Counted from the stretch's first letter, positions 1-9,945 are shown. The stretch: 55,871 nt of DNA from an uncultured Bacteroidota bacterium (GCA_903927185.1 CAIYLW010000018.1:1-55871), one strand, 5' to 3'. Notes: a model not told the origin generated them from the sequence alone. A program made the numbers and translations.

Positions 1-1194
1 CCAGCCACCATCTGTTGCATCACCTACAATAAATAAATTAGTAGGGATGGTATTTGTAAATGGTGTTACTGTATAAGTACCAGTTTGGAAATTAACCACG
101 ATAGAATATAATCCTGCAGTTGCAGGAGATGGTGTATTAGAACCAGGAACCGCATTATCAGCTAATAAGGCACCACCTGTTGCACTTGTGCCTCCATATT
201 TATGACCCCAATCTCCATTAAGCGGTAAGAATAAATAACTATCACCCGCTTTTAAGTTTACAACTATGCCATAAGATACTGCATCAATTCTTGAGAATTG
301 TTGAGATGGCAATGGAACTGGATTTGACCAGCCTCCATCAGTTGCACCACCTACAATATATAATGCAGGAGGTACTGGAGTAAAGGTTGTTACATTAATG
401 TTTGCAACGTTTGAATTTACCATTTGGGTAGTATAGGCAGTACCTAAATAACTAACTACTCTAAACTCTAAAGTTTTTGTAGACCCTCCAATTACTCCAG
501 CCGCAATTGCTAAAGAATTCAAATCATTAACAGTAAAACTGGTAGTTAAGTTAGTCCCAGTTTTTAAAATCTGTGGATGTGCAAAGTTGCCTCCAACAGT
601 ATCTACTTGCAATGCATAGTTGATAGTGTTTGTACCATAAGAAGTGGCTGTCCAACCTAAGGAAATAGCATTATTGCTAGCTTTAGCTACCAACAATGTT
701 AGGTCTGCAGATGAAGATGACGTAAGGGTAATTGGTACCAAGTAAGAAGAAATCTTAACGGTAACAGTATTCGACTGCAACTGCTCATTATTATTTCCAT
801 AAGAGGAAGTAACTCTAATATCGAAAGTGAATGATTGCCCCGGTGTAAAACCGAAAGCAGCTAACATATTATTAAGCTGTTGACCAGTAAAAGTAATAGT
901 TGGCTTACCAATAACAGTAGTTACAATTTCTTTTGAAAAATTACGCCCGGTAGAATCTATTTCTAAAGTGAATTTTTGATTAGAGGAAGCTGTAGCATAA
1001 TTTGGGTTAGTCCAAGTAAAAAAAGCAACAATTTTATCAGAATCTCCTGGAGCGGGATTGATCTCACTTGATGATGGAATTAACTTTACCGGAGTTCCAT
1101 TTCCGAATATTTGCAAGGGTCCCACTTTGTTACATGCCGATAAAATAAAGGCGAGAATCAATGTGAGAATACCAGTTTTTATTATGTATTTCAT
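1..1194 (-). CDS. SusE/SusF-like starch-binding outer-membrane lipoprotein (C-terminus beyond window)
   Basis: This reading frame is open from an ATG at 1194 to the left edge, giving 398 codons with no stop, so the gene is 3'-truncated by the window. The N-terminus is a lipoprotein signal (MKYIIKTG..., lipobox LSAC with Cys21). A SusE N-terminal-type immunoglobulin-like domain follows (about residues 25-145), then a second Ig/Fn3-like repeat. After these come starch-binding-like modules, one complete (starting near ALYIVGGATDGGW) and one just beginning (LFIVGDATDGGW). SusE/SusF proteins sit on the cell surface beside SusC/SusD and hold alpha-glucan. It is the last visible gene of the susCDE-type operon, 57 bp after the preceding lipoprotein gene. 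Assignment as SusE-like is firm; the exact ligand is inferred from the linked amylase. Confidence 0.85.
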   Translation of the reverse strand, partial: MKYIIKTGILTLILAFILSACNKVGPLQIFGNGTPVKLIPSSSEINPAPGDSDKIVAFFTWTNPNYATASSNQKFTLEIDSTGRNFSKEIVTTVIGKPTITFTGQQLNNMLAAFGFTPGQSFTFDIRVTSSYGNNNEQLQSNTVTVKISSYLVPITLTSSSSADLTLLVAKASNNAISLGWTATSYGTNTINYALQVDTVGGNFAHPQILKTGTNLTTSFTVNDLNSLAIAAGVIGGSTKTLEFRVVSYLGTAYTTQMVNSNVANINVTTFTPVPPALYIVGGATDGGWSNPVPLPSQQFSRIDAVSYGIVVNLKAGDSYLFLPLNGDWGHKYGGTSATGGALLADNAVPGSNTPSPATAGLYSIVVNFQTGTYTVTPFTNTIPTNLFIVGDATDGGW

Positions 1195-1251
1195 AAGTTT
1201 TTTTTTAGTTGGAAGAATTAATAATTGCATATCAAATCTTCTTTTAAAAAA

Positions 1252-2106
1252 TTATTGTTTGGTTACTTTGAATATTCCTTTTTGGAAATCGACATCTATT
1301 TTATAAGTGCCGCTAACCGATGGTGCAAGTATATCATTACCACCAGTTGAAGTAAAAACGCCTCCATTTACTTCTGAAGGATCATTCTTTACCGGTATAC
1401 CACATTGCCCATTCCAATTTCCATTATTTGGAACAAATTGATACGAACCTCCTCCAACTAATCCAGTAGTAAGTGTATAAAGCGTGTTACTTACTTTTGT
1501 AAACTGCTGCAATGCAACCTGGGATGCGCCTCCTGTTATTGGGTTATTCCATCCACTAACTCCTGGTACCGCACTTCCAACAATAAATAAAGTTCCTGAA
1601 GAGGGTGGTGTTACTTTTGGAGGAGGATTATAAGTAGTTACATTAAACGTCAAAGTATTTGAAGTAACTAATGTTGCTACGTTACCATTCATCGTAGCAT
1701 TTAAGCGCACATCAATACTGGCAGCAGTTCCAACAGTTAAATTCAATCCTGCTAATAGCGTATTGAATTGGTCCTGTGTATAGGTAACAGCTAAATCTTT
1801 TGCAATAGAAATAGTGAGCTTATTTGGACCTGCAAAATTATTACCAGTAATATCAATTTCAAGAGTATATGCCACATCTTGAGAACTGATACCGCTTGCA
1901 AAAACATAATCAGGATTAGTCCATGAGAATACCACGCCAGTCAGATCTTTTGTAGCATAATTCAGCGGAACAATGCCGCTAACAGAAGCTTTAAGTGCCG
2001 GAACATATCCACCTGAGTAGAATTGTTTTGCTTCATCCTTTTTACAAGAACCTAGCATCATTGCTATAGCGCTTATAAAAAACAGTTTTGAGATAATTAA
2101 TTTCAT
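1252..2106 (-). CDS. SusE-like outer-membrane lipoprotein, short form
   Basis: A 284-aa lipoprotein with signal peptide and lipobox LGSC (Cys21). It has a SusE N-terminal-like domain (about residues 35-155, containing the FSWTNPDYVFASG and YTLEIDITG motifs shared with its downstream neighbour). One C-terminal starch-binding-like module follows (from GTLFIVGSAVPGVSGWNNP to the end, finishing GTYKIDVDFQKGIFKV). It is shorter than its paralogue downstream because it carries only one carbohydrate-binding module. It begins 26 bp after susD. Expected at the cell surface, capturing oligosaccharide for the SusCD pair. Family membership is strong; starch as the ligand is inferred from the GH13 enzyme in the same gene string. 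Confidence 0.85.
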   Translation of the reverse strand: MKLIISKLFFISAIAMMLGSCKKDEAKQFYSGGYVPALKASVSGIVPLNYATKDLTGVVFSWTNPDYVFASGISSQDVAYTLEIDITGNNFAGPNKLTISIAKDLAVTYTQDQFNTLLAGLNLTVGTAASIDVRLNATMNGNVATLVTSNTLTFNVTTYNPPPKVTPPSSGTLFIVGSAVPGVSGWNNPITGGASQVALQQFTKVSNTLYTLTTGLVGGGSYQFVPNNGNWNGQCGIPVKNDPSEVNGGVFTSTGGNDILAPSVSGTYKIDVDFQKGIFKVTKQ

Positions 2107-2132
2107 GACAATTATTTTATTAAGTTAATATT

Positions 2133-3722
2133 TTAATATCCTGGATTCTGAACTAGATTCACATTTGAGGAAATATCAGAAGATGGAATAGGATATATTT
2201 TGCGATAAGCGTCTACACTTGTTCCGCTTTTAACTCCACCTTTCCAAGGCCATAAATAAGAAGACTCTACAAATTTATTATAACGAATCAAATCTGTTCT
2301 TCTATGACCTTCCCAATACAATTCTCTAGCTCTTTCATCTAAAATAAAGTCAGTAGTTAACTGATCTGAAGTTATATTTCCATTAGCATTCCCATATGCA
2401 CGAGTGCGCAAATTATTAATATAGGTTAAAGCTAAAGCAGCATCACCGCCAGCGCCTCCTCTTAAAGTAGCTTCTGCATAAATCAGATATTCTTCGGCAA
2501 GACGGAAAATTGGAAAATCAACATCTGAAAAAGATAAACTTTGACCAGCTGCTCCTGCTTTTGTAACATTTCTATACTTAGCAATTGCATAACCATCTGC
2601 GAAGCTGGTTAAATCAGAAATATCTAAGTTTTGACCAGGAGTATAAAATTGTGACCTTGTATCAATTGTTCCGGTTACATCAGGAAATAAAGCAGGAATA
2701 TTTTTTGTTGTTCTCACACCAGACCAGCCTCCAGTAATACCAAAGTTATCAGCTGGCATACTTCCACCAACAGGTGCATGAGTTAAAAATGTTGTTCCGC
2801 CATAACTTTGTGTTTTTAAACCATCGTAGTTAATCGTTAAAATAAACTCACTGGTGTTTTGATTATTATCAGCTAACATCAATTGAGTATACTTTGGAAT
2901 TAATGAATAACCGGCATCGATTACTTTCTTTGAATAAGTAACTGCATCAGCATATCTAGGAGAACCTGTATATACTTGTGCATTTAAATAGAGACGAGCT
3001 AATAATGACCAAGCAGCAGCTTTGTCGGCACGACCGTATTCATTTGCTTTTGAAGCAACCAGACCAGCATCGATAGCTTTTAATTCAGATTCGATATAAG
3101 AAAATAGATCTGTTCTAGATGCCAGTTTCGGTAATACAGATCCTAATGCATCTTTTTCAGTTGCCATCGGACCAGTTCCAAATAAATCCATGATAACCCA
3201 ATACTGATAAGCACGTAAAAATCTCGCTTCCGTAGCATATACTTTAATAGCATCTGCATCAGCACCTGTAATTCCTCTTGATGCTAAATTTGCAGCAGAA
3301 GATTGGTTGATGAAGTCGTTACATAAAGTGATTTGATAATAAGCTCGATAATATAAACCTGTTAACATTGGATTATTAGAAGACCAGTTCATGTTATGGA
3401 AATCCTGGATTCCAGGGTCACCCCAAGAAACTACTGCTTCATCAGTACTTAATTCTTGTGCTTTCCAATACAAACGTAAAAAGTCGGAAGTACCTTCATC
3501 AATTCCTTGTATATCTCCATTTCCTGCAGGTCCTTGATTACCTGTTAAGGCAAAGCTTCCGTAAACTTTAGCGAAAGCTTGTTTATAACCAGCTGGTGTG
3601 CTATACACTTGTGCAGCAGTTACGTCGTTTGTAGGGAGAAGATCTAACTTCTTGGTACAAGACGCAAAGCAACTTACAAGAAAGCCCGCGATTATAACGA
3701 TTTTAAAAATATTCTTTTTCAT
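2133..3722 (-). CDS. susD-like: SusD/RagB-family nutrient-binding outer-membrane lipoprotein
   Basis: A 529-aa SusD-family lid protein. The signal peptide ends in lipobox FASC (Cys22), followed by the typical CxKKLDLxPTNDVT start. The central part carries the TPR-like helices (for example YATEARFLRAYQYWVIMDLFG and AAAWSLLARLYLNAQVY) and the C-terminal part the conserved DERARELYWEGHRRTDLIRYNKF stretch. It ends with the usual YPIPSSDI...NPGY motif. SusD closes over the SusC barrel and binds the glycan before import. It lies 33 bp downstream of the susC gene, so the two are almost certainly co-transcribed. Length is normal for the family. Confidence 0.95.
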   Translation of the reverse strand: MKKNIFKIVIIAGFLVSCFASCTKKLDLLPTNDVTAAQVYSTPAGYKQAFAKVYGSFALTGNQGPAGNGDIQGIDEGTSDFLRLYWKAQELSTDEAVVSWGDPGIQDFHNMNWSSNNPMLTGLYYRAYYQITLCNDFINQSSAANLASRGITGADADAIKVYATEARFLRAYQYWVIMDLFGTGPMATEKDALGSVLPKLASRTDLFSYIESELKAIDAGLVASKANEYGRADKAAAWSLLARLYLNAQVYTGSPRYADAVTYSKKVIDAGYSLIPKYTQLMLADNNQNTSEFILTINYDGLKTQSYGGTTFLTHAPVGGSMPADNFGITGGWSGVRTTKNIPALFPDVTGTIDTRSQFYTPGQNLDISDLTSFADGYAIAKYRNVTKAGAAGQSLSFSDVDFPIFRLAEEYLIYAEATLRGGAGGDAALALTYINNLRTRAYGNANGNITSDQLTTDFILDERARELYWEGHRRTDLIRYNKFVESSYLWPWKGGVKSGTSVDAYRKIYPIPSSDISSNVNLVQNPGY

Positions 3723-3755
3723 AATTATTTTTTTGTGTTATTACTTGTATTTAGA

Positions 3756-6700
3756 TCAAAAATCCAGATTTAATCCTAGTACGAATGTTCTAGGTCTAGG
3801 GTATAAATTATTATCAATACCACCATTGATTTCAGGATCTAACCCTTTGTATTTAGTAATTACAAATACATTCTGAACATTTGCACTTATACGAAGAGAA
3901 GCTTTATTATGAAAAACTTTTCCTGCGTTGTAGCCAAAGTTGATATTGTCCATTCTTAAGAATGAAGCATTCTGAACATAGTAGTCAGACAAGTAATAGT
4001 TAGTTCCATTTCCGCTAAAGTTGGTATACAATAAATCTTTGGAACCATTATTCACATAGCCAATTGGATTAATGATATTACGGATAGTACCAGAGCTGGA
4101 AGCTACGTTATTGTATAAGTAGTTACCAATATTTGCTCTCATCACAAATCCTGCATTCCATTTTTTGTAATTCACATTTGTACTAAATCCGAAGAACATG
4201 GTAGGATCAGCACCTTTGTATTGGTACAAATCTTTTTCATTAATCGCTCCATCACGATTTTTATCATCGAATAAATTATCGATAGGTTTACCAGTTAGTG
4301 TATTATACACTTGCTTATATACATAGAAAGCGCCGCGATTAGATCCAACAGAATTAATTAATATAGTATTACCAGTACCACCAGAAATCCCACCGAATCT
4401 TGCACCTGGATAAGAAGGATCATCAGAGATGGTTAATTTAGTGATATTGTTTTTGTTATAAGTGGCGTTGAATGCTACATCCCAAGTAAGCTCTTTCCCT
4501 TTAATTACTTGATAATTGATAGAAAATTCCACACCCTTATTTTGCATACTTCCTACGTTAGCAACAATCTTGTTTGAGAAGTTTGTTCCTGCAGGCTGAT
4601 TAATTTCGTTCAACAAATTGGTTGTATTTTTTTCATAATACTCAATACTACCTGTGATGCGATTATTTAAGAAACCATAATCCATCGCAATATTTGTTGT
4701 GGCAGTTTGTTCCCATTTCCTATTGTAGTAATAACCACCCGGGCGATACATTTGATAAAAAGAATTTCCTAATTGATAGGAAGCAGTTGCGCTACTTAAA
4801 TTATAATAAGAAATATAATCGTAGTTACCGATACCGTCTTGCTGACCAGTAACACCATAACCTACTCTGAATTTCAAATCAGAAACAGCGTCAACATTTT
4901 TAAGGAAAGTTTCGTTTTTGGCTTTCCATGCTAAAGCAGCAGAAGGAAATACACCGTAGCGATTATTTGGATTAAACTTAGAAGAACCATCTCTACGAAC
5001 AGAGGCAGTTATGATATAATTATTGTTGTAGGTAAAGTTTACGCGTCCTAAATATGATAACAACACATTCTCTGGTTGATCAAAAAGATAGTTAGGAGAA
5101 CTTACTACAGTATTGTCGTAGGTAAGGTCTGAGTAATTATAGTTCTTAGTTTTATAATCCTGGAACTCATAACCAGCAATAGCTTCGATCCGACTTTTAA
5201 TTGATTTTAATTCTTTGCTGTAGTTCAGATAGAAATTTAAATACTGATTATTTCTTACCTGTTTGTATTGTGTATTCTGTCCACCATGTAATACGCCATT
5301 TGGATCTTTAAATCTTCTGTACGACATAGCAGCGCTATCATTAATTACAGTAGTTCCAGTTCCTTGTGAGTAATCATAACCCACATTTAAGATAGCACGA
5401 ACATCAGGAAAAAAATGAAGTTTGTAATCAATCACTGCATTAGCTATTGTTCTTTGTGTATTACTTAAATCCTGCTTTTGCATTAACTGACCTAAAGGAT
5501 TTCTTGGAGCCAATGCTTCTAACCCTGTTGTAGCGTTATTATTAGCATTCAACCATTCCCAGTATCCACCGTATCTCGCACTGTTTGAATGCACTTGTTG
5601 TGTTGGATCGAAAAATACAGCAGCACCAATTGCGCCTTGATTCGCAAATCGGCTTTTGCCAAAAGATCCTTTCACATTGATATCAATTTTCAAATGATTA
5701 TCTAGCAATGTTGGATTTAATGTTAACCCAACAGAAGTACGTTCTAAATTATCTGTTTTAAGAATACCATTCTGATTTAGATAACCTAGAGATAAACGAT
5801 AAGGCAAGTTTTTGAAACCGCCTGATATACTTAAATTATTATCAGTACCAATTGCATTCTGATAAATTTGATCCTGCCAATCAGTATGAGCAGTTCCTAA
5901 TTTTGAAACAATTGCAGCAGGAGCATTTGCTTGTACTATTGCAGAAACTTGATCAGCATTTAAAATATCTGCTTTCTTTGCAATTGATGCTGAAGATAAT
6001 TGTGTGCTAAAATTAAAAGTTGGAATTCCTTTTTTACCTTTTTTGGTGGTAATTAAAATTACTCCGTTTGATGCTCTTGAACCATAAATGGCAGTTGCAG
6101 ATGCATCTTTCAAAACAGAGAAAGTTTCAATATCGTTCGGGTTAATCATGCTTAATGGATTAGCCACTCCCGAAATTCCATCATTACTCAAAGGCATTCC
6201 ATCAATAACAATCAAAGGATCATTACTAGCATTCAAAGAAGCTCCACCACGAATACGGATAGTACTTCCAGAACCAGGTGCCCCACCATTTGATGTGATA
6301 GCAACCCCGGCAATTTTACCAGAGATCAATTGCTCAGGAGTAGTAATAGCTCCCTTAACGAAATCTTTAGAGCTAACTGTAGAAACTGAACCAGTTAAAT
6401 CTTTTTTCTTTGCAGAACCATAACCAATAACAACTACTTCATTTAAAGAAGCATTTAATTGATCTAATGTAATTTGAAGATTTCTACCAGTTCCGATAGA
6501 AATCTCTTTTTTTGAATAGCTAATTGAACTTATTACTAATGTATTAGCTGAAGCAGGAACTTTCAGACTGAAAGCACCATTTGCATCTGTTGACACACCA
6601 ATTGTAGTTCCCTTAACCAAAACAGAAGCGCCCACAAGAACCGCTCCGTCTTTTGAATCTGTTACCTTACCGGTAACCACCCTGTCTTGTGCTAAAGCCG

Positions 6701-6758
6701 GCATAGCAAATGCGATCATTACCGTAACCAAGGCTAATAGCAATCGTTTAATGTTCAT
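3756..6758 (-). CDS. susC-like: SusC/RagA-family TonB-linked outer-membrane transporter
   Basis: A 1000-aa TonB-dependent importer. An N-terminal signal peptide (cleavage near ALAQ, residue 24) is followed by a carboxypeptidase-D-regulatory-like domain (about 27-105). The plug comes next, with the SusC-type GYGSAKKKDLTGSVSTV signature and the conserved IRIRGGASLNASNDPLIVIDGMPL stretch. The rest is a 22-strand barrel ending in Phe (VLGLNLDF). It imports maltooligosaccharides through the outer membrane with SusD and TonB energy. No TAnnTTTG box is visible in the 117 bp between it and the amylase gene, which favours read-through from the amylase. Confidence 0.95.
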   Translation of the reverse strand: MNIKRLLLALVTVMIAFAMPALAQDRVVTGKVTDSKDGAVLVGASVLVKGTTIGVSTDANGAFSLKVPASANTLVISSISYSKKEISIGTGRNLQITLDQLNASLNEVVVIGYGSAKKKDLTGSVSTVSSKDFVKGAITTPEQLISGKIAGVAITSNGGAPGSGSTIRIRGGASLNASNDPLIVIDGMPLSNDGISGVANPLSMINPNDIETFSVLKDASATAIYGSRASNGVILITTKKGKKGIPTFNFSTQLSSASIAKKADILNADQVSAIVQANAPAAIVSKLGTAHTDWQDQIYQNAIGTDNNLSISGGFKNLPYRLSLGYLNQNGILKTDNLERTSVGLTLNPTLLDNHLKIDINVKGSFGKSRFANQGAIGAAVFFDPTQQVHSNSARYGGYWEWLNANNNATTGLEALAPRNPLGQLMQKQDLSNTQRTIANAVIDYKLHFFPDVRAILNVGYDYSQGTGTTVINDSAAMSYRRFKDPNGVLHGGQNTQYKQVRNNQYLNFYLNYSKELKSIKSRIEAIAGYEFQDYKTKNYNYSDLTYDNTVVSSPNYLFDQPENVLLSYLGRVNFTYNNNYIITASVRRDGSSKFNPNNRYGVFPSAALAWKAKNETFLKNVDAVSDLKFRVGYGVTGQQDGIGNYDYISYYNLSSATASYQLGNSFYQMYRPGGYYYNRKWEQTATTNIAMDYGFLNNRITGSIEYYEKNTTNLLNEINQPAGTNFSNKIVANVGSMQNKGVEFSINYQVIKGKELTWDVAFNATYNKNNITKLTISDDPSYPGARFGGISGGTGNTILINSVGSNRGAFYVYKQVYNTLTGKPIDNLFDDKNRDGAINEKDLYQYKGADPTMFFGFSTNVNYKKWNAGFVMRANIGNYLYNNVASSSGTIRNIINPIGYVNNGSKDLLYTNFSGNGTNYYLSDYYVQNASFLRMDNINFGYNAGKVFHNKASLRISANVQNVFVITKYKGLDPEINGGIDNNLYPRPRTFVLGLNLDF

Positions 6759-6875
6759 AAATAGTGGTTTTTTGATATAAAATTTTGACTATACATATTT
6801 GGAATTATCCAACCAAGAATTCTCAACCTGGGGGATGAAATAAGAAACTGATATTTGATTTGTTGCTCATAGGAT

Positions 6876-9764
6876 TTATTTTTCGATGATTAACTTTTCA
6901 ATTTTTTGTTTGCCATTTACCAACAGCTGCACCAAATACATGCCGTTTGAAAATGTAGAAAAGGAATTACTCAAAGCCATACTATGTAACCCTTTTGTTT
7001 GGTAACCATTATAAATACTAAGAATGCGGTTACCATTTATTGATAACATATTAATTGCCACTTTCCCATTTTCTGGTAGGTCGTAATTTATAATTGCATT
7101 TTGACGAGAGGGGTTTGGCGAGATAGTCATCGCCATTGTAAGACTGATTGAAGCACTCGGCATTATAGCAGTAGCAATTGTATTCTTTACGTCTTTATTA
7201 GTATACACATAATACTCTCCTGGTTGGAGATTGATTGTTTCTGCATTACCTGTTGCCGTTCTTGTTGAGCCAGTTAAATAACTATACCAGGTGCCTGCAT
7301 TGGGGAAAGTAATGCTCGCGCTATTTGGAACAACATCAAAATTTCCAACTACCACCACATTCAATGAATCAGTAGTAAGCTTTAACCATTTTACATTGCT
7401 TGCCATATCATAAGCTGAATTGGCAGTTGTAAATGTGCTGAAATAATTTGGAGTCAATTTTAATTTAATTAATTGAGCATACACATTGTATAATGATAGC
7501 CTTGCCGGATTTGAATAATAATCCCATCTAATTGGCTTAGGGCTTAGTCTGCAATTATTTGGATCAATCGTTACTCCATCACTACAAGTATTAATAGAAT
7601 AACTATATCCTAATTCGCCAAACTGCCATAAAAGTTTAGGGCCGGGAATCATTGCCCAAAATGCGGCAACCATTTCATTTCGTTTTAAAGCAGTAATAGA
7701 ATCCTTGATATTATAGGAACCCGAAACATTTCCGAATGCAATATTTTTATAAGCAAGACGCTCTTCATCATGGCTCTCCATATAACCTACTAGATAAGGT
7801 TTTGTCCATCCTCTTGTTGGGCTATTGAATAAAGTGCTTTGTAAATCAGAACCAGTGGTATATCCCATTGTGGCCTGATTAAAATTATAATTGGAGTTAC
7901 CCCATAATAACATTCCGTAATTAGAAAGTTCAACCTCTTCTTGATTTACTGCAAAGTGTTCAAGTATACAATAAGAGTTTGATGAAATGCTTTGCATCTT
8001 ATCATAAATTCTTTTCCAAATAGCTATTCTACTCGCATCATAATTTCCCCATAGACCTACATCAGTTGGATTATTGGTTTGAGTAAACCCTTTGGATAAA
8101 TCCCATCTAAATCCATCCACTTTATAATTGGTAAGCCAGTGATTCACTACACGATCCACAAAATCTTTAGTGGCTTGTGATTCATGGTTAAAATCATAGC
8201 CTACACTATATGGATGAGTTGCATATTGATTAAACCAAGGGCTATTTGTAGCGGGTATATTATTTACTGGATCCCAATATAATTGTACCATTGGTGATTG
8301 ACCAAAGGAATGGTTCATCACCATATCCATGATTACAGCGATCCCCTGTTTATGGCACTCATCTATAAATGCACGAACAGCAGTTTCTGTTCCATAAGCT
8401 TTGTCTGGAGCAAAATAAAAACTTGGGTTATACCCCCAACTATTATTTCCTTCAAATTCATTGAAAGGCATTATTTCAATTGCATTCACACCCAATCTTT
8501 TCAAATAACTAAGGGTGTCTTTTACAGTTTGAAAATTTTGTGTTGCCACAAAATCTCGTATCAATAATTCGTATATAACTAAATTACTTTTATTAGGTCT
8601 CGTAAAATTGGTAACCTGCCAATTGTATGCAGGCTTTGCAGTTTGTAGGATACTTACTATACCAGTTGTTTTACCTGAGGGATATGCTTTTAAATTAGGA
8701 TAAGTTACTGTAGAAATAAACTGATCGTTATTGGGATCAAGAATTTTCTCCGTATTATAATCAGCCACTAATAAACTGCCATCCACGTTATACTGATAGG
8801 CATATTCAGTTCCAGGAGTGAGTCCTGTTAAACGTAACCAATAAGTAGTTGAATCAGGTGTTTGATTCATTTGATATTGACTACTCTGTGTCCAATTATT
8901 AAAATCACCTAAAACTGTTACTATTGATTTATGAGGAGCATATAAAACCAACGTACAAGCAGTTGCATCTGTTTCGTAATTTATTCCCTGTTTCAAACCT
9001 GCAGGTACTGGAGCAATCGTATTTCCACCGGCTACAAAAAAACTTAGTGTATCCTTTGTGGTAACTCCTGTATTAGTCGAAGATGCAATAATTGTTTGAG
9101 TGCCTGTACTTGTAATCTTCGCTTTAGTAGCAATAGTGGTTGCTGCTGTTGAACCCGCTACCTGTAATCCATTAAACAGGAGATTTAAATCAGAGGTTAA
9201 ACTACTTGCAGCAGAAATAGAAACAGAATCTCCTACTAATTTTGTAATAACTTCTGGAATCGGAACATAAGTAGGCTGTATGAATGGATTGGTAATATGT
9301 ACGTAATTTGCATTGTCATAAACAGGAATGAACATATCAGAAACATCGGTATTTGCTTGTTTAACAGAACCTGTTCCATTTCTGAAGAGAATCGCAATTT
9401 TTAATATTTTTTCTGCGGAATTTGTCATTCCAAAAAAAGTTCGAAGGCCTCCCACAATTGTAAACTTCCATTGATTATTTCCCAAATAAGAGCAAAGTCT
9501 GTCTGTACCAGGTGAATCCCAAGGATATTTCACATATTTCCAATCACCAGAATTTGTGCTAAGTGAAGTAATCACACCTATATAAACATACATATCAGAA
9601 CTAGGCGTGTAATTTAGAATTGCTTTGTTTCCATAATTCCCATCACAAACAATATCAATATTGTTGGCATTATCTAAAACAAATTCGGGAGTAGTTTTTA
9701 ATAGCTGAGCATAACTGCTTATAGTAGTGTATAATATTACAACAAGCAGGCAAGCCTTTTTCAT
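6876..9764 (-). CDS. T9SS-secreted multidomain GH13 alpha-amylase-family glycosidase
   Basis: A 962-aa protein from the ATG at 9764. An in-frame TTG at 9776 would add four residues, but the ATG gives a clean signal peptide (MKKACLLVV...SYAQ). An N-terminal domain of unknown fold comes first, then an Ig-like linker. A CBM48/E-set module follows at about 260-350 (VLGDFNNWTQ). The GH13 barrel spans about 385-790, with region I DMVMNH (480-485), nucleophile Asp555 in GFRWD, acid/base Glu602 in ILEH, and His-Asp 665-666 in MESHDEER. The last ~80 residues are a T9SS type A sorting domain (ISPNPS, NGMYLVQL, ending KLIIEK), so the enzyme is exported or surface-anchored. Its position ahead of susCDE makes starch or glycogen breakdown the likely role. 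Confidence 0.9.
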   Translation of the reverse strand: MKKACLLVVILYTTISSYAQLLKTTPEFVLDNANNIDIVCDGNYGNKAILNYTPSSDMYVYIGVITSLSTNSGDWKYVKYPWDSPGTDRLCSYLGNNQWKFTIVGGLRTFFGMTNSAEKILKIAILFRNGTGSVKQANTDVSDMFIPVYDNANYVHITNPFIQPTYVPIPEVITKLVGDSVSISAASSLTSDLNLLFNGLQVAGSTAATTIATKAKITSTGTQTIIASSTNTGVTTKDTLSFFVAGGNTIAPVPAGLKQGINYETDATACTLVLYAPHKSIVTVLGDFNNWTQSSQYQMNQTPDSTTYWLRLTGLTPGTEYAYQYNVDGSLLVADYNTEKILDPNNDQFISTVTYPNLKAYPSGKTTGIVSILQTAKPAYNWQVTNFTRPNKSNLVIYELLIRDFVATQNFQTVKDTLSYLKRLGVNAIEIMPFNEFEGNNSWGYNPSFYFAPDKAYGTETAVRAFIDECHKQGIAVIMDMVMNHSFGQSPMVQLYWDPVNNIPATNSPWFNQYATHPYSVGYDFNHESQATKDFVDRVVNHWLTNYKVDGFRWDLSKGFTQTNNPTDVGLWGNYDASRIAIWKRIYDKMQSISSNSYCILEHFAVNQEEVELSNYGMLLWGNSNYNFNQATMGYTTGSDLQSTLFNSPTRGWTKPYLVGYMESHDEERLAYKNIAFGNVSGSYNIKDSITALKRNEMVAAFWAMIPGPKLLWQFGELGYSYSINTCSDGVTIDPNNCRLSPKPIRWDYYSNPARLSLYNVYAQLIKLKLTPNYFSTFTTANSAYDMASNVKWLKLTTDSLNVVVVGNFDVVPNSASITFPNAGTWYSYLTGSTRTATGNAETINLQPGEYYVYTNKDVKNTIATAIMPSASISLTMAMTISPNPSRQNAIINYDLPENGKVAINMLSINGNRILSIYNGYQTKGLHSMALSNSFSTFSNGMYLVQLLVNGKQKIEKLIIEK

Positions 9765-9805
9765 ATAGCAAATCAATTCAGGAAACAGAGTGCAACATTA
9801 AAATT

Positions 9806-9817
9806 GCAAACGTTTGC
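9806..9817. promoter_or_regulatory. Perfect 12-bp palindrome at the centre of a 34-bp inverted repeat (LacI-type operator candidate)
   Basis: GCAAACGTTTGC is a perfect palindrome and matches the usual form of LacI/GalR-family operators, which are centred on a CG step. It is the core of a longer inverted repeat, 9795-9828, in which 16 of 17 base pairs are symmetric (the only mismatch is T9805/G9818). The start codon of the amylase gene is about 30 bp away on the minus strand, so a bound protein would block or control the amylase-susCDE operon. No LacI-family gene is in the window, so the cognate protein is unknown. Confidence 0.6.
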
Positions 9818-9822
9818 GATTT

Positions 9823-9845
9823 TAATGTGTTAATTTAACACATTA
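9823..9845. promoter_or_regulatory. Perfect 23-bp palindrome, candidate operator for the Nudix-type regulator
   Basis: The half-sites TAATGTGTTAA and TTAACACATTA flank a single central T; all 11 pairs match. It overlaps the right arm of the 34-bp inverted repeat by six bases. A related shorter element, TGTGTAA-ttt-TTACACA, follows at 9856-9872. Nudix-type NrtR/AraR regulators are known to bind AT-rich palindromes of about 20 bp, and such a regulator is encoded immediately upstream. The pairing of this site with that protein is inference. Confidence 0.55.
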
Positions 9846-9945
9846 GCAACAAAGATGTGTAATTTTTACACAAAAAAGAAATTTATTTTATCTTTTTCTG
9901 TGCAGCGTTTTTCCTAAAAAATGGTCCCAAAGATGAACAAATGGC

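Noticed and set aside
9764..9776. TTG start four codons upstream of the amylase ATG
   Set aside because: The ATG at 9764 begins an ideal signal peptide directly; the extra MICY residues add nothing.
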